A stretch of 54,367 bases of DNA, from positions 290,258 to 344,624 of the forward strand of contig NZ_BJTC01000005.1 in the NCBI RefSeq assembly GCF_006829085.1. The letters are read 5' to 3'. Every line of letters starts with the position of its first letter. Position 1 is the first letter of the stretch. This DNA comes from Chryseobacterium sp. ON_d1 (lineage in GTDB: Bacteria; Bacteroidota; Bacteroidia; Flavobacteriales; Weeksellaceae). A program made the translations under genes and the position numbers. The notes under the pieces were generated by a model that searched no databases, was not told the DNA's origin, and saw only the letters and a program-made list of their open reading frames with translations. Shown here piece after piece: positions 34,249 through 44,070 of the stretch.

Positions 34249-34332
34249 ATGATGACAAAATTCTCTTTTTTGGAGAGATGGCGAAAAATTCAAAGAATTT
34301 TTGATGGAGTGGTTAAAAAAGGCGGGTGGTAA
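34249..34332 (+). CDS. Candidate 27-residue basic small protein
   Basis: ATG ATG to TAA encodes 27 residues. The centre FSFLERWRKIQRIFDGVV can form an amphipathic helix with lysine and arginine on one face; the end is KKGGW. A perfect terminator starts 5 bp after the stop codon and another terminator lies just before the ORF, so it looks like a separate small transcript. No exact promoter box is seen (TATTTTG at 34231-34237 lacks one base). It could be a small membrane-active or regulatory peptide, or a chance ORF. Confidence 0.4.
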   Translation: MMTKFSFLERWRKIQRIFDGVVKKGGW

Positions 34333-34337
34333 AACAA

Positions 34338-34369
34338 AAAAAGCGTTCAGAACCTTCTGAACGCTTTTT
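34338..34369. terminator. Terminator after the small ORF
   Basis: Arms AAAAAGCGTTCAGAA and TTCTGAACGCTTTTT are exact complements with a CC between them; A and T runs on both sides let it work in both directions, including for murA transcripts. Confidence 0.85.
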
Positions 34370-34443
34370 AGTAGAATTATTGACTTATTCCTTTAATTAA
34401 TACCCGAGATTAATAATTAAAAAAGGTTTTCTTATTGATAACC

Positions 34444-34517
34444 CTTCGACAGGCTCAGGGTGACAGCTCGAATATTAACCGAAATTTTTAAGCGTTGTCA
34501 GGCTGAGCCTGTCGAAG
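34444..34517. repeat. Intergenic inverted-repeat element (CTTCGACAGGCTCAG type)
   Basis: The 22-bp arms CTTCGACAGGCTCAGGGTGACA and, at 34496-34517, its near-complement (two mismatches) flank 30 bp. This motif is a widespread intergenic repeat in Bacteroidota. With the two terminators and the small ORF it fills the 376-bp gap between the NIL gene and murA. Confidence 0.7.
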
Positions 34518-34549
34518 CTATTATTAAAAGGATTAGGTCAGTAAATAAT

Positions 34550-35857
34550 TTAAATTCTTTCGATATCAGCACCGATTGCTCTTAATCTTCCATCAATATT
34601 CTCATATCCTCTGTCGATCTGTTCGATATTGTGGATTATAGATTTTCCTTCTGCAGAAAGTGCTGCAATAAGAAGTGCGTTTCCTGCTCTGATATCCGGG
34701 GAAACCATCGTTGTTCCTCTTAACGGAGCTTCCTGGTTCAATCCGATTACCGTAGCTCTGTGTGGATCGCATAAAATGATCTGAGCTCCCATATCAATCA
34801 ATTTATCCACAAAGAATAACCTGGATTCAAACATTTTCTGATGCACCAGAATACTTCCTTTGGCCTGAGTGGCAACGACTAAAATAATAGATAATAAATC
34901 CGGTGTAAATCCTGGCCATGGCGCATCTGAAATGGTAAGAATAGAACCGTCAATGAATTTCTGGATTTTATAATGTTCCTGAGCCGGAATATAAATATCA
35001 TCATTGCTCTGCTCAAGCTGGATTCCTAATTTTCTGAATGTATTCGGGATCACACCAAGCTGGTTCCAGTTTACATTTTTGATGGTAATTTCAGATTTTG
35101 TCATCGCTGCAAGACCAATCCATGATCCGATTTCTACCATGTCCGGAAGCATAGTGTGTTCTGTTCCTCTCAGGTAATCTACTCCTTCAATGGTAAGAAG
35201 GTTAGAACCGATTCCCGAGATATTGGCTCCCATTCTGTTCAGCATTTTGCATAACTGCTGAAGATAGGGCTCACAGGCAGCATTGTAGATTCTTGTTTTG
35301 CCTTTTGCCAATGCTGCAGCCATTACAATATTAGCCGTACCGGTTACAGAAGCTTCTTCCAGCAGGATGAATTTTCCTCTCAGTTCTTTCGCTTTTAAGG
35401 AATAAAAATATTCTTCTTCATCATAATTGAATTCAGCGCCTAATTCAACAAGTCCCTGAAAGTGAGTGTCCAGCCTTCTTCTCCCGATTTTGTCACCTCC
35501 CGGAGTTGGCATATAAGCTTCTCCATAACGGGCCAGCATGGGACCCATCAGCATAATAGATCCGCGTAATTTTGCTCCGTCCTTTTTGAATTCGTTGGAT
35601 TTTATATAATCGAAATTTACCTGATCTGCCTTGAAAGTATAATCTCCCTGTCCGTTTTTCGTAATTTTTACCCCAAAATCTCCAAGAATTTCAATCAGTC
35701 TGTTCACATCATGAATGTCCGGAATATTTTTGATTCTTACTTCTTCGTCCGTCAGGAGAACCGCACATAAAATTTGTAGGGCCTCATTCTTGGCCCCTTG
35801 TGGAGTTATTTCACCCTGCAGTCTTTTTCCTCCTCTTATTTGAAATGTTCCACTCAT
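34550..35857 (-). CDS. murA: UDP-N-acetylglucosamine 1-carboxyvinyltransferase
   Basis: A protein of 435 residues. It transfers enolpyruvate from PEP to UDP-GlcNAc, the first committed step of peptidoglycan synthesis. The start GTFQIRGGKRLQGEITPQGAKNEALQIL holds the catalytic-loop lysine (PQGAKNEAL). GDKIGRRRLDTHFQGLVELGA, ISDAPWPGFTPDLLSI and the end TTMVSPDIRAGNALLIAALSAEG, then YENIDGRL are family marks. The position of the fosfomycin-sensitive cysteine is not obvious: around residue 115 the sequence reads TPGGDKIGRR, so the loop may carry aspartate or glycine as in naturally resistant MurA, but this was not aligned. It overlaps the DUF4290 stop by 1 bp (TAATG). Confidence 0.94.
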   Translation of the reverse strand: MSGTFQIRGGKRLQGEITPQGAKNEALQILCAVLLTDEEVRIKNIPDIHDVNRLIEILGDFGVKITKNGQGDYTFKADQVNFDYIKSNEFKKDGAKLRGSIMLMGPMLARYGEAYMPTPGGDKIGRRRLDTHFQGLVELGAEFNYDEEEYFYSLKAKELRGKFILLEEASVTGTANIVMAAALAKGKTRIYNAACEPYLQQLCKMLNRMGANISGIGSNLLTIEGVDYLRGTEHTMLPDMVEIGSWIGLAAMTKSEITIKNVNWNQLGVIPNTFRKLGIQLEQSNDDIYIPAQEHYKIQKFIDGSILTISDAPWPGFTPDLLSIILVVATQAKGSILVHQKMFESRLFFVDKLIDMGAQIILCDPHRATVIGLNQEAPLRGTTMVSPDIRAGNALLIAALSAEGKSIIHNIEQIDRGYENIDGRLRAIGADIERI

Positions 35858-36510
35858 TATTTTCTGTTTTTATGATTGTTGTTATGCCTTCTCTTGTTGG
35901 GCTGGTTTTTATTATTGTTGTTATTGCTGCTGTTCTTGTTGTTTCTGTTGTTATTATTGGTATAATAAATCTTACTTTTTTCAAGAGAATCAATTCCGGT
36001 AAGATCCAACCTGTTTTCAGACAGTTCTTTCAGATGTCTGAAAATCACATCATCTGTGACATGTTCTTTATTATAGACATTGTAAGACTTCTTCATATTA
36101 TTGGCAATGACTTCAATAAGAGCTTCTTTTTCATCTCCGGGTTCCAGTTCAATTGCTTTTTCTATTAATTGAAGAATACTTTTTCCGTAAAATTTAAAAT
36201 CACCCTGAAGTTTAGGGTATTCCATCTTTTTAGGTTTTTCCGCCAATTGCTCTCTTGTAGGGAATGGATACGGAGATTCTACATCCAGATCATAATCTGC
36301 AAGAATAAAAAGATGATCCCAAAGTTTATGTTTATAATTTTCTTCGTCACGAAGTTGTGGGTTTCTCTGACCCATAAAATCGATGATTGCCATAGCCATC
36401 TCATTCCTTTCCTCTTTGGTAGGAAGTTCTTTGCAGCGCTCAACCAACTGTTGTATTATTCTGCCATATTCCGGCATATGAAGCTGAGTTTTTTGGGTAT
36501 TGTATTCCAT
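35857..36510 (-). CDS. DUF4290 family protein with asparagine-rich tail
   Basis: The ATG at 36510 gives 217 residues; a TTG three codons upstream is less likely. Residues 1-165 are the DUF4290 domain, a Bacteroidota-only cytosolic family (MEYNTQKTQLHMPEYGRIIQ and KLWDHLFILADYDLDVESPYPFP). The last 35 residues are a low-complexity run of asparagine with lysine, arginine and histidine, probably disordered and basic. DUF4290 commonly precedes murA, and here the genes overlap by one base, so translation is probably coupled. Function unknown. Confidence 0.88.
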   Translation of the reverse strand: MEYNTQKTQLHMPEYGRIIQQLVERCKELPTKEERNEMAMAIIDFMGQRNPQLRDEENYKHKLWDHLFILADYDLDVESPYPFPTREQLAEKPKKMEYPKLQGDFKFYGKSILQLIEKAIELEPGDEKEALIEVIANNMKKSYNVYNKEHVTDDVIFRHLKELSENRLDLTGIDSLEKSKIYYTNNNNRNNKNSSNNNNNKNQPNKRRHNNNHKNRK

Positions 36511-36697
36511 AGTATGCAAATATATGGATTAAAAGAAAAATTGCTTCGAGAATCTGAAAAATTTATGATTTTTTAATGAAAAATTTAAAAGCTTATATTC
36601 TTGATTTATTAGTAATAATTAAAATATTTCCCATTCATTTGAATTTGTTTTTAATAAAATTGTATCTTGGTTAATAGATTGATAATTATTTATTACG

Positions 36698-38137
36698 ATG
36701 AGAAAAACATATTTTTTCCTTTCCCTACTGGCTTTAGCAGTAGCTTATTCATGCCAGAACAGTGATGAATTGATTATGGAGCCTGCCCAACAGCAGGAAG
36801 TTCATAATAAAACAGTGAATGTGACACACCACGACGGCCGTCCTTTCAGTACAGGAAAAAGTCAGGAATCCACGCAGGGTAAATTTGTTGCCGGCCCGGG
36901 AGGAGGTGTACTAATGCAGGGTTTTTACTGGGATGTTCCTGATGGTGGTAACTGGTGGAATACGGTTAAAGATAAACTGACCTCATGGTCTGATGCAGGA
37001 ATTGGTGCAGTGTGGCTTCCCCCGGCATCGAAAGCACAGAACGGGGCATATTCTATGGGGTATGATCCAACCGACTATTATGATTTTGGAAATTTTAATC
37101 AGAATGGCAGTGTAGAAACACGTTTTGGTTCAAGAACAGAGCTGGAAGCACTGATTACAAAAGCTCATGCAGAAAATATGCAGGTATATGCAGATATTGT
37201 CATCAATCATAACAGTGGTGGACAGTCGGAAGCTAACCCTTTTACCGGAACCAATACGTGGACAGATTTCTCGGGGGTGGCTTCCGGAAAATTTCAGAGA
37301 AACTATAATGATTTTTATAAAAATGCCTATGGTAATAATGATGAGGGAGCTTTTGGCGGTTTCCCGGATCTGTGTCATGCCAATCCACATGTTCAGGACT
37401 GGCTTTGGGGAAGAGATGATTCTGTAGCAAAATATTATAAAAATGTGATGAAATTTGATGGCTGGAGATTTGATTACGTAAAAGGATTTGGCCCTTGGGT
37501 GGTCAATACCTGGAACGCAAAAGTGGGAGGGTTTTCTGTGGGTGAGCTATGGGATTCCAATGTAAATACGCTGGAGTGGTGGGCCAATAATGCCAACAGT
37601 TCCGTATTTGATTTCGCTGCTTATTATAAAATGGATGAAGCTTTTGATAATGGAAATTTGAATGTTCTGAATGATGATATGATGTGGAAAAGAAACCCAT
37701 ACAAAGCCGTTACTTTTGTGGCCAATCATGATACAGATATTATTTACAATAAGATGCCCGCATACGCTTATATTTTAACCCATGAAGGGTATCCTACTAT
37801 TTTTTACAGGGATTATGAAGAATGGCTGAATAAAGAAAGACTGAACAATCTGATATGGATTCATAATAATAAAGCTACCGGAACCACTTCTATTCTCTAT
37901 ACGGATAATGATGAATATATTGCGAGACGAAACGGCTATAATGGCAACCCGGGACTTGTTGTTTATATCAACACTTCATCAAGCTGGCAGGAGAGATGGG
38001 TGGAAACCAATTGGAGCAGTCAGCAGATTAAAGATTTCACCGGGCATTCAGGCTGGTATCCGACAACACAGGGAGATAAATGGGTGAAAATCCAGTGTCC
38101 CCCGAATTCATATTCTGTATGGTCGCTTAATTTATAA
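36698..38137 (+). CDS. Alpha-amylase family glycoside hydrolase (GH13), lipoprotein
   Basis: A protein of 479 residues. The lipobox ALAVAYSC puts a lipidated cysteine at residue 19. The TIM barrel has the GH13 regions: DIVINH (region I), WRFDYVKG with the nucleophile D259 (II), the acid/base E283 in VGELWDSN (III) and D345 in ANHDTD (IV). The C-terminal beta domain ends NSYSVWSLNL. It should cut internal alpha-1,4 bonds of starch or glycogen at the cell surface or in the periplasm. No sus genes are near, so this is not a polysaccharide utilisation locus. The gene is alone. Confidence 0.93.
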   Translation: MRKTYFFLSLLALAVAYSCQNSDELIMEPAQQQEVHNKTVNVTHHDGRPFSTGKSQESTQGKFVAGPGGGVLMQGFYWDVPDGGNWWNTVKDKLTSWSDAGIGAVWLPPASKAQNGAYSMGYDPTDYYDFGNFNQNGSVETRFGSRTELEALITKAHAENMQVYADIVINHNSGGQSEANPFTGTNTWTDFSGVASGKFQRNYNDFYKNAYGNNDEGAFGGFPDLCHANPHVQDWLWGRDDSVAKYYKNVMKFDGWRFDYVKGFGPWVVNTWNAKVGGFSVGELWDSNVNTLEWWANNANSSVFDFAAYYKMDEAFDNGNLNVLNDDMMWKRNPYKAVTFVANHDTDIIYNKMPAYAYILTHEGYPTIFYRDYEEWLNKERLNNLIWIHNNKATGTTSILYTDNDEYIARRNGYNGNPGLVVYINTSSSWQERWVETNWSSQQIKDFTGHSGWYPTTQGDKWVKIQCPPNSYSVWSLNL

Positions 38138-38169
38138 GTAATGAGTATTTAATTATCCATCAGGCTTGT

Positions 38170-38234
38170 CATTCCGTAGGAGCTTCTATGGTGTATTGTT
38201 TTTACGCTAACTTGTCGGAGGCTCTTACGGACTG
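38170..38234. repeat. Imperfect inverted repeat between convergent genes
   Basis: CATTCCGTAGGAGCTTC (38170-38186) and GAGGCTCTTACGGACTG (38218-38234) are complementary except at three positions. The element resembles intergenic repeats of flavobacteria and may also end transcripts of the amylase and DUF393 genes. Confidence 0.5.
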
Positions 38235-38256
38235 ATATTTTTTATCTATGATAAAG

Positions 38257-38667
38257 CTATACCTGAATAAACTTCCTTCTCTGGTGCTGATCCGGCAGGT
38301 AACATTTCTGATTGGCAAGTTTCATTCTGTTTCTGGAAACAATATCATAGGCTTTGTCACTAAGGAATCCTGGTATGATTTTGCCTATAAAGGAGAGTGA
38401 ATAGATTCCTCCTAAAAGTTTGGCAATCTGTAATATTGCTTTTGATTTAATCAGGTAATACTTTCCAGGTTTCCATAAATATATCGTATTGAAAACTTTT
38501 GTTTCCAGCCCTCTTTCTGACAGAAATTTCTGTCCGAAACCGGACTGAAGTGAAGCAAACATGAATTGGTCTTTCCTGTCCCGCTCCAGAATCCACTGTA
38601 CCCAGAAATTGCAGACTCCACAATCTCCGTCAAAAAATACAATATATTTATCGTCCCAGTTTTCCAC
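38257..38667 (-). CDS. DUF393 (DCC family) thiol-disulfide oxidoreductase-like protein
   Basis: A protein of 136 residues. The start VFFDGDCGVCNFWVQWILERD has the DGxCxxC motif of the DCC family, a thioredoxin-like group with a CxxC site (C17 and C20). FASLQS and KSKAILQIAKLLGG are family marks. Redox activity is likely but not shown for most members. It lies 4 bp after the haem-binding gene, so the two form a small operon. Confidence 0.87.
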   Translation of the reverse strand: MENWDDKYIVFFDGDCGVCNFWVQWILERDRKDQFMFASLQSGFGQKFLSERGLETKVFNTIYLWKPGKYYLIKSKAILQIAKLLGGIYSLSFIGKIIPGFLSDKAYDIVSRNRMKLANQKCYLPDQHQRRKFIQV

Positions 38668-38671
38668 GACT

Positions 38672-39139
38672 TTATTTATTAAACATGATTCCTCTTTCTG
38701 TGTCTTCTTTTATCATTTTGAAGTATTGAACAAGATCTGCACGTTGTTCATCCGAAAGTTTGGCTGCCTGATGACCTAAATAATAAGACTCAAGCGGCAT
38801 TTCTTTTTTTTCAACCATCTCAATACATTCTTCCAGTTTATGAAGTTGCCTTTGAGGTTCATATACTGCAAAGGTAGAAAAATTAAGACTTTTTCTGCCT
38901 TCATCAATGTGATTTTTTACCCACCAAGATGCAGGAGAAATATTGGCATACCATGGATATGTTGTTTCATTGGAATGACAGTCGTAACATGAAGTCCTGA
39001 TGGTGCGGGCAATTTTCTCAGGAGTTTTTTTTACCTTCAGAAAATCCATTCCCGGGGTAAGCGGTGGATTTGTTTTATCAATAGGAAAAAACTGAATAAT
39101 GATAAAGATAACGAGAATGACAACAATTATTTTTTTCAT
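38672..39139 (-). CDS. Haem-binding domain protein, membrane-anchored
   Basis: A protein of 155 residues. One N-terminal helix (about 4-20) anchors it; the rest faces the periplasm. The cytochrome-c-type haem site is CYDCH (near residue 51), followed by NETTYPWYANISPASWWVKNHIDEGR, the pattern of the haem-binding domain family common in Bacteroidota. The C-terminal methionine- and histidine-containing part (YYLGHQAAKLSDEQRADLVQY) may give the second iron ligand. It precedes the DUF393 gene by 4 bp, suggesting a joint redox role. Confidence 0.86.
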   Translation of the reverse strand: MKKIIVVILVIFIIIQFFPIDKTNPPLTPGMDFLKVKKTPEKIARTIRTSCYDCHSNETTYPWYANISPASWWVKNHIDEGRKSLNFSTFAVYEPQRQLHKLEECIEMVEKKEMPLESYYLGHQAAKLSDEQRADLVQYFKMIKEDTERGIMFNK

Positions 39140-39437
39140 AAGGATTCATGTTTGGTACCTATAAAGATAGTTAATTTATTTTTACTTTGACAAAGCTGGA
39201 AGTTTGCAGTTCCAGATTGTATTATTGAAATTTTCTTTTTTCTGTTCATTTAACTTCCTGCTTCCTGATACCCTGTTCCCCCTCATCTCTTACATTGAGT
39301 TATTCTAAATAGAGAACAGCTGGCTGGACGAATTTAAAAAATTATTAACTTAATACCACATTTATGTCTCGGCTTTTGTACTGTTTGGAAATTTCTATAA
39401 ATAGTTTTTAACTATCATTGAAATAAAAATTAATAGA

Positions 39438-39468
39438 TTGTATTTATTGAATAAACGTTGTAGGTTTG
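39438..39468 (+). promoter_or_regulatory. katG promoter
   Basis: TTG (39438-39440), a 20-bp spacer and TAGGTTTG (39461-39468) give a good Bacteroidota promoter. The leader would be about 55 nt. Confidence 0.65.
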
Positions 39469-39482
39469 TCATATTCTACAAC
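39457..39482 (+). promoter_or_regulatory. Dyad over the katG -7 box (candidate operator)
   Basis: GTTGTAG (39457-39463) and CTACAAC (39476-39482) are exact complements with 12 bp between them. The left arm overlaps the -7 box and the right arm lies at about the transcription start, as for a repressor site. A peroxide regulator is the natural guess; the sequence does not match the known PerR box. Confidence 0.55.
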
Positions 39483-39523
39483 AAGGAATTTAAACTGTAT
39501 TAATCAATATAAAAATAAAATAA

Positions 39524-41809
<2,286 letters not shown>

Positions 41810-41829
41810 AAAATAATTTTTTAGAGAGT

Positions 41830-41864
41830 AAAATCGGCTGCCCGAAGGGCAGCCGATTTTAATT
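41830..41864 (+). terminator. Terminator after katG
   Basis: AAAATCGGCTGCCC and GGGCAGCCGATTTT are exact arms around GAA, 20 bp after the stop. Confidence 0.9.
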
Positions 41865-41978
41865 TATGAGTATGAGTTAAGTTTTATTGATTTTACAAAA
41901 TATTCTGGTAAAACAATTAAATAATTAGTGCAAATATCAAAAACAATCAAAATATTTGACTGAAAAATATTACAGAAA

Positions 41979-42273
41979 ATGAATTCGATTGAGAATAAAT
42001 TAAATCTATTAAGGGTTAGAAATGAGATATTTAAGTGGTGTAAAAAAAATCATAACTAAAAAATTGTAGTTGATCAGAAACTATTTTACTTTCGTAATTA
42101 TAATCAGATATAAAAAGACTTATCAAGAAATATCCTTGGATCAGGTTGATGAATATTCTGAAGTGGCTGATATTCTCAATATAAAGTTGAAAAAATTAGG
42201 ATCATTAATCAGATGCTACGAATTCAATAGTATTGAAGCAGTTTTTTTGAAGTTTTTCTATATAGAAAAATAA
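41979..42273 (+). pseudogene. Possible decayed small gene
   Basis: A 26-codon ORF (41979-42059, MNSIENKLNLLRVRNEIFKW and on) is followed in another frame by a TTG-started ORF of 67 codons (42070-42273, with ISLDQVDEYSEVADILNIKLKKL). Both are A+T-rich and look like the small genes at the far end of the island. They may be parts of one broken gene, or chance ORFs. The rest of the 668-bp gap (41810-42477) holds the katG terminator, a short palindrome at 42275-42291 (ACGACAA-GCT-TTGTCGT) and a TATAATTTG sequence near 42411 that may be a promoter box of the next gene. Confidence 0.3.
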
Positions 42274-42477
42274 CACGACAAGCTTTGTCGTTCTACAGGC
42301 ATATCTTTGTTTTGTTAAAGAAAGTTAATGAATTTTCTTTGAGATAAAGATTAAAAAGTCCTAATTTTGAACGCGTTAAAAACATAACTATGAAACAATA
42401 ATTTTACTCTATAATTTGGGTATTTCTATATACACAATAAATACAATCAACATTTAGTTAACATTAATAACACAAGT

Positions 42478-44061
42478 ATGAAAAAATTCTACATGTGTGC
42501 ATTGTCTCTATGCACTATTACGGGCATATTTGCTCAAGAGGTACTCTGGCAGAAAGATATAAAATCCAATTTTCAAGATTTTTTAAGCCAAGTCACCACA
42601 ACAATTGATCAACAATATTTGATCACAGGGAGCTCAATTCAAAGCAACAAATTACAACAAGGAAACAAGCAAAACAATGGCTATGATTTTCACTTAGTAA
42701 AACTCAATCAACAAGGAGAAGAAGTTTGGGAAAGATACTTCTCAGGACAAAACCATGATTATTTATCAGCCACTGTTACCACACAGGATGGCGGATTTCT
42801 TTTAGCTGGCACCAGTTATTCATCCAAAGGGTTGGATAAGAAAGAGGATTCCAAAGGAGGATCTGATATCTGGCTCATTAGAATCAATGAGTTTGGAGAT
42901 GAATTATGGCAGAAAACCTTAGGCAGCTCTTCTGATGAAGAAGCCAGAGCGGTTATCCAGACTACCGATTTGGGATTCTTTGTCGCGGGTAACATACAAA
43001 ACGCTGCAAAAGGTTACGGCTCTAAGGATGTCTTGATTACAAAACTGGACAAAGACGGAAAAGAACTCTCACAGCTTATTTTAGGTGGAAAAGGTTTAGA
43101 TGAAGTAGAGAAGATGATTCCAACGAGAGATGGAGGAGCTTTACTAGGAATATATTCAAGAAGTTCAGCTGTACAAAGTCCTCAAAATACATCCGACACC
43201 CGACATCTAACAACGGTACAAAAACAAAGCGACAACTTTGGCGAAGGCGATTACTGGATTGTAAAGCTGGATAAAAACGGAAAAGTTGAATGGGAAAAGA
43301 ATTTCGGAGGAAAAGGTGATGATCATTTGAGAACTCTTGCATTGACCTCAACCGGATTCATTATCGGTGGAGAATCCAGATCAGAAAGGTCAGGGAATAA
43401 AACGGTAGGATTAGAAGAGGGAACGGACCTATGGTTAATTTCTTTAAATGAAAGAGGCGATGAACAGTGGCAGAAATCTTATAATTTCAAAAACCGTGAT
43501 ATTCTGATGGGAATGAATGTTCTTCATTCAGCAGATGATCAATCTTCCAAAGGAATTTTATTAGGCGGTTATACCCAAGCAGAAGGAAGAATAGAAAATG
43601 ATGATGAAACCTTCTGGATGCTGTATCTGAATCAGGATGGAAATGAGCAGTGGAGAAAACATGTGAAAGGTGAATCCAGAAAGAAGGAAGAGAGGCTTTC
43701 AGATTTAAAGCTGAACAGAGACGGTTCAATTGTTTTGGCAGGAACCAGTGCAGAAGAACTCGGAAAAGAGAACTGGAAGATTGTAAAGCTGGGAGATAAA
43801 CAGGTTGATCAGTTGGTTGAAAAATACGATATCAAAATTTATCCAAATCCAGTATCTGATTATGCTTACGTAGAAGTTGGATTTAACTTTAAGGATGCAG
43901 AAATTCTGTTGTATGATATGAGTGGGAGACAATTACAAAATCTTACAACGAAAAACAAAGTTACCAAGATCAATACCCAGGCGCTCGTTCAGGGAGCTTA
44001 TCTGGTGACGATAAAAACGGATAACAATAAAACGGCGAACGCTAAATTGATTAAGAAATAA
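42478..44061 (+). CDS. Secreted repeat protein with T9SS sorting domain, first gene of the RHS locus
   Basis: A protein of 527 residues with a signal peptide (to about residue 19, GIFAQ). Six to seven repeats of about 60 residues follow, each with D.WLI.LN..G.E.W.K and then DGGF.LAG.S (for example DIWLIRINEFGDELWQKTLG and DYWIVKLDKNGKVEWEKNFG). They probably fold as a beta-propeller. The end is a T9SS type A sorting domain (IKIYPNPVSDYAYVEV to TANAKLIKK). It should be secreted by T9SS and fixed to the surface. Only 9 bp separate it from the next RHS-locus gene, so it is part of that operon. Its role in toxin display or export is inference. Confidence 0.85.
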   Translation: MKKFYMCALSLCTITGIFAQEVLWQKDIKSNFQDFLSQVTTTIDQQYLITGSSIQSNKLQQGNKQNNGYDFHLVKLNQQGEEVWERYFSGQNHDYLSATVTTQDGGFLLAGTSYSSKGLDKKEDSKGGSDIWLIRINEFGDELWQKTLGSSSDEEARAVIQTTDLGFFVAGNIQNAAKGYGSKDVLITKLDKDGKELSQLILGGKGLDEVEKMIPTRDGGALLGIYSRSSAVQSPQNTSDTRHLTTVQKQSDNFGEGDYWIVKLDKNGKVEWEKNFGGKGDDHLRTLALTSTGFIIGGESRSERSGNKTVGLEEGTDLWLISLNERGDEQWQKSYNFKNRDILMGMNVLHSADDQSSKGILLGGYTQAEGRIENDDETFWMLYLNQDGNEQWRKHVKGESRKKEERLSDLKLNRDGSIVLAGTSAEELGKENWKIVKLGDKQVDQLVEKYDIKIYPNPVSDYAYVEVGFNFKDAEILLYDMSGRQLQNLTTKNKVTKINTQALVQGAYLVTIKTDNNKTANAKLIKK

Positions 44062-44070
44062 AAATACATA

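Noticed and set aside
35800..36168. 122-codon plus-strand ORF, hydrophobic and valine/isoleucine-rich
   Set aside because: It is the reverse of the asparagine-rich tail codons of the DUF4290 gene, which read as valine, leucine and isoleucine on the other strand.
42275..42291. Palindrome ACGACAA-GCT-TTGTCGT as a terminator or operator
   Set aside because: It has no T-run and is not placed at a convincing promoter or gene end; it may be a fragment of an intergenic repeat.
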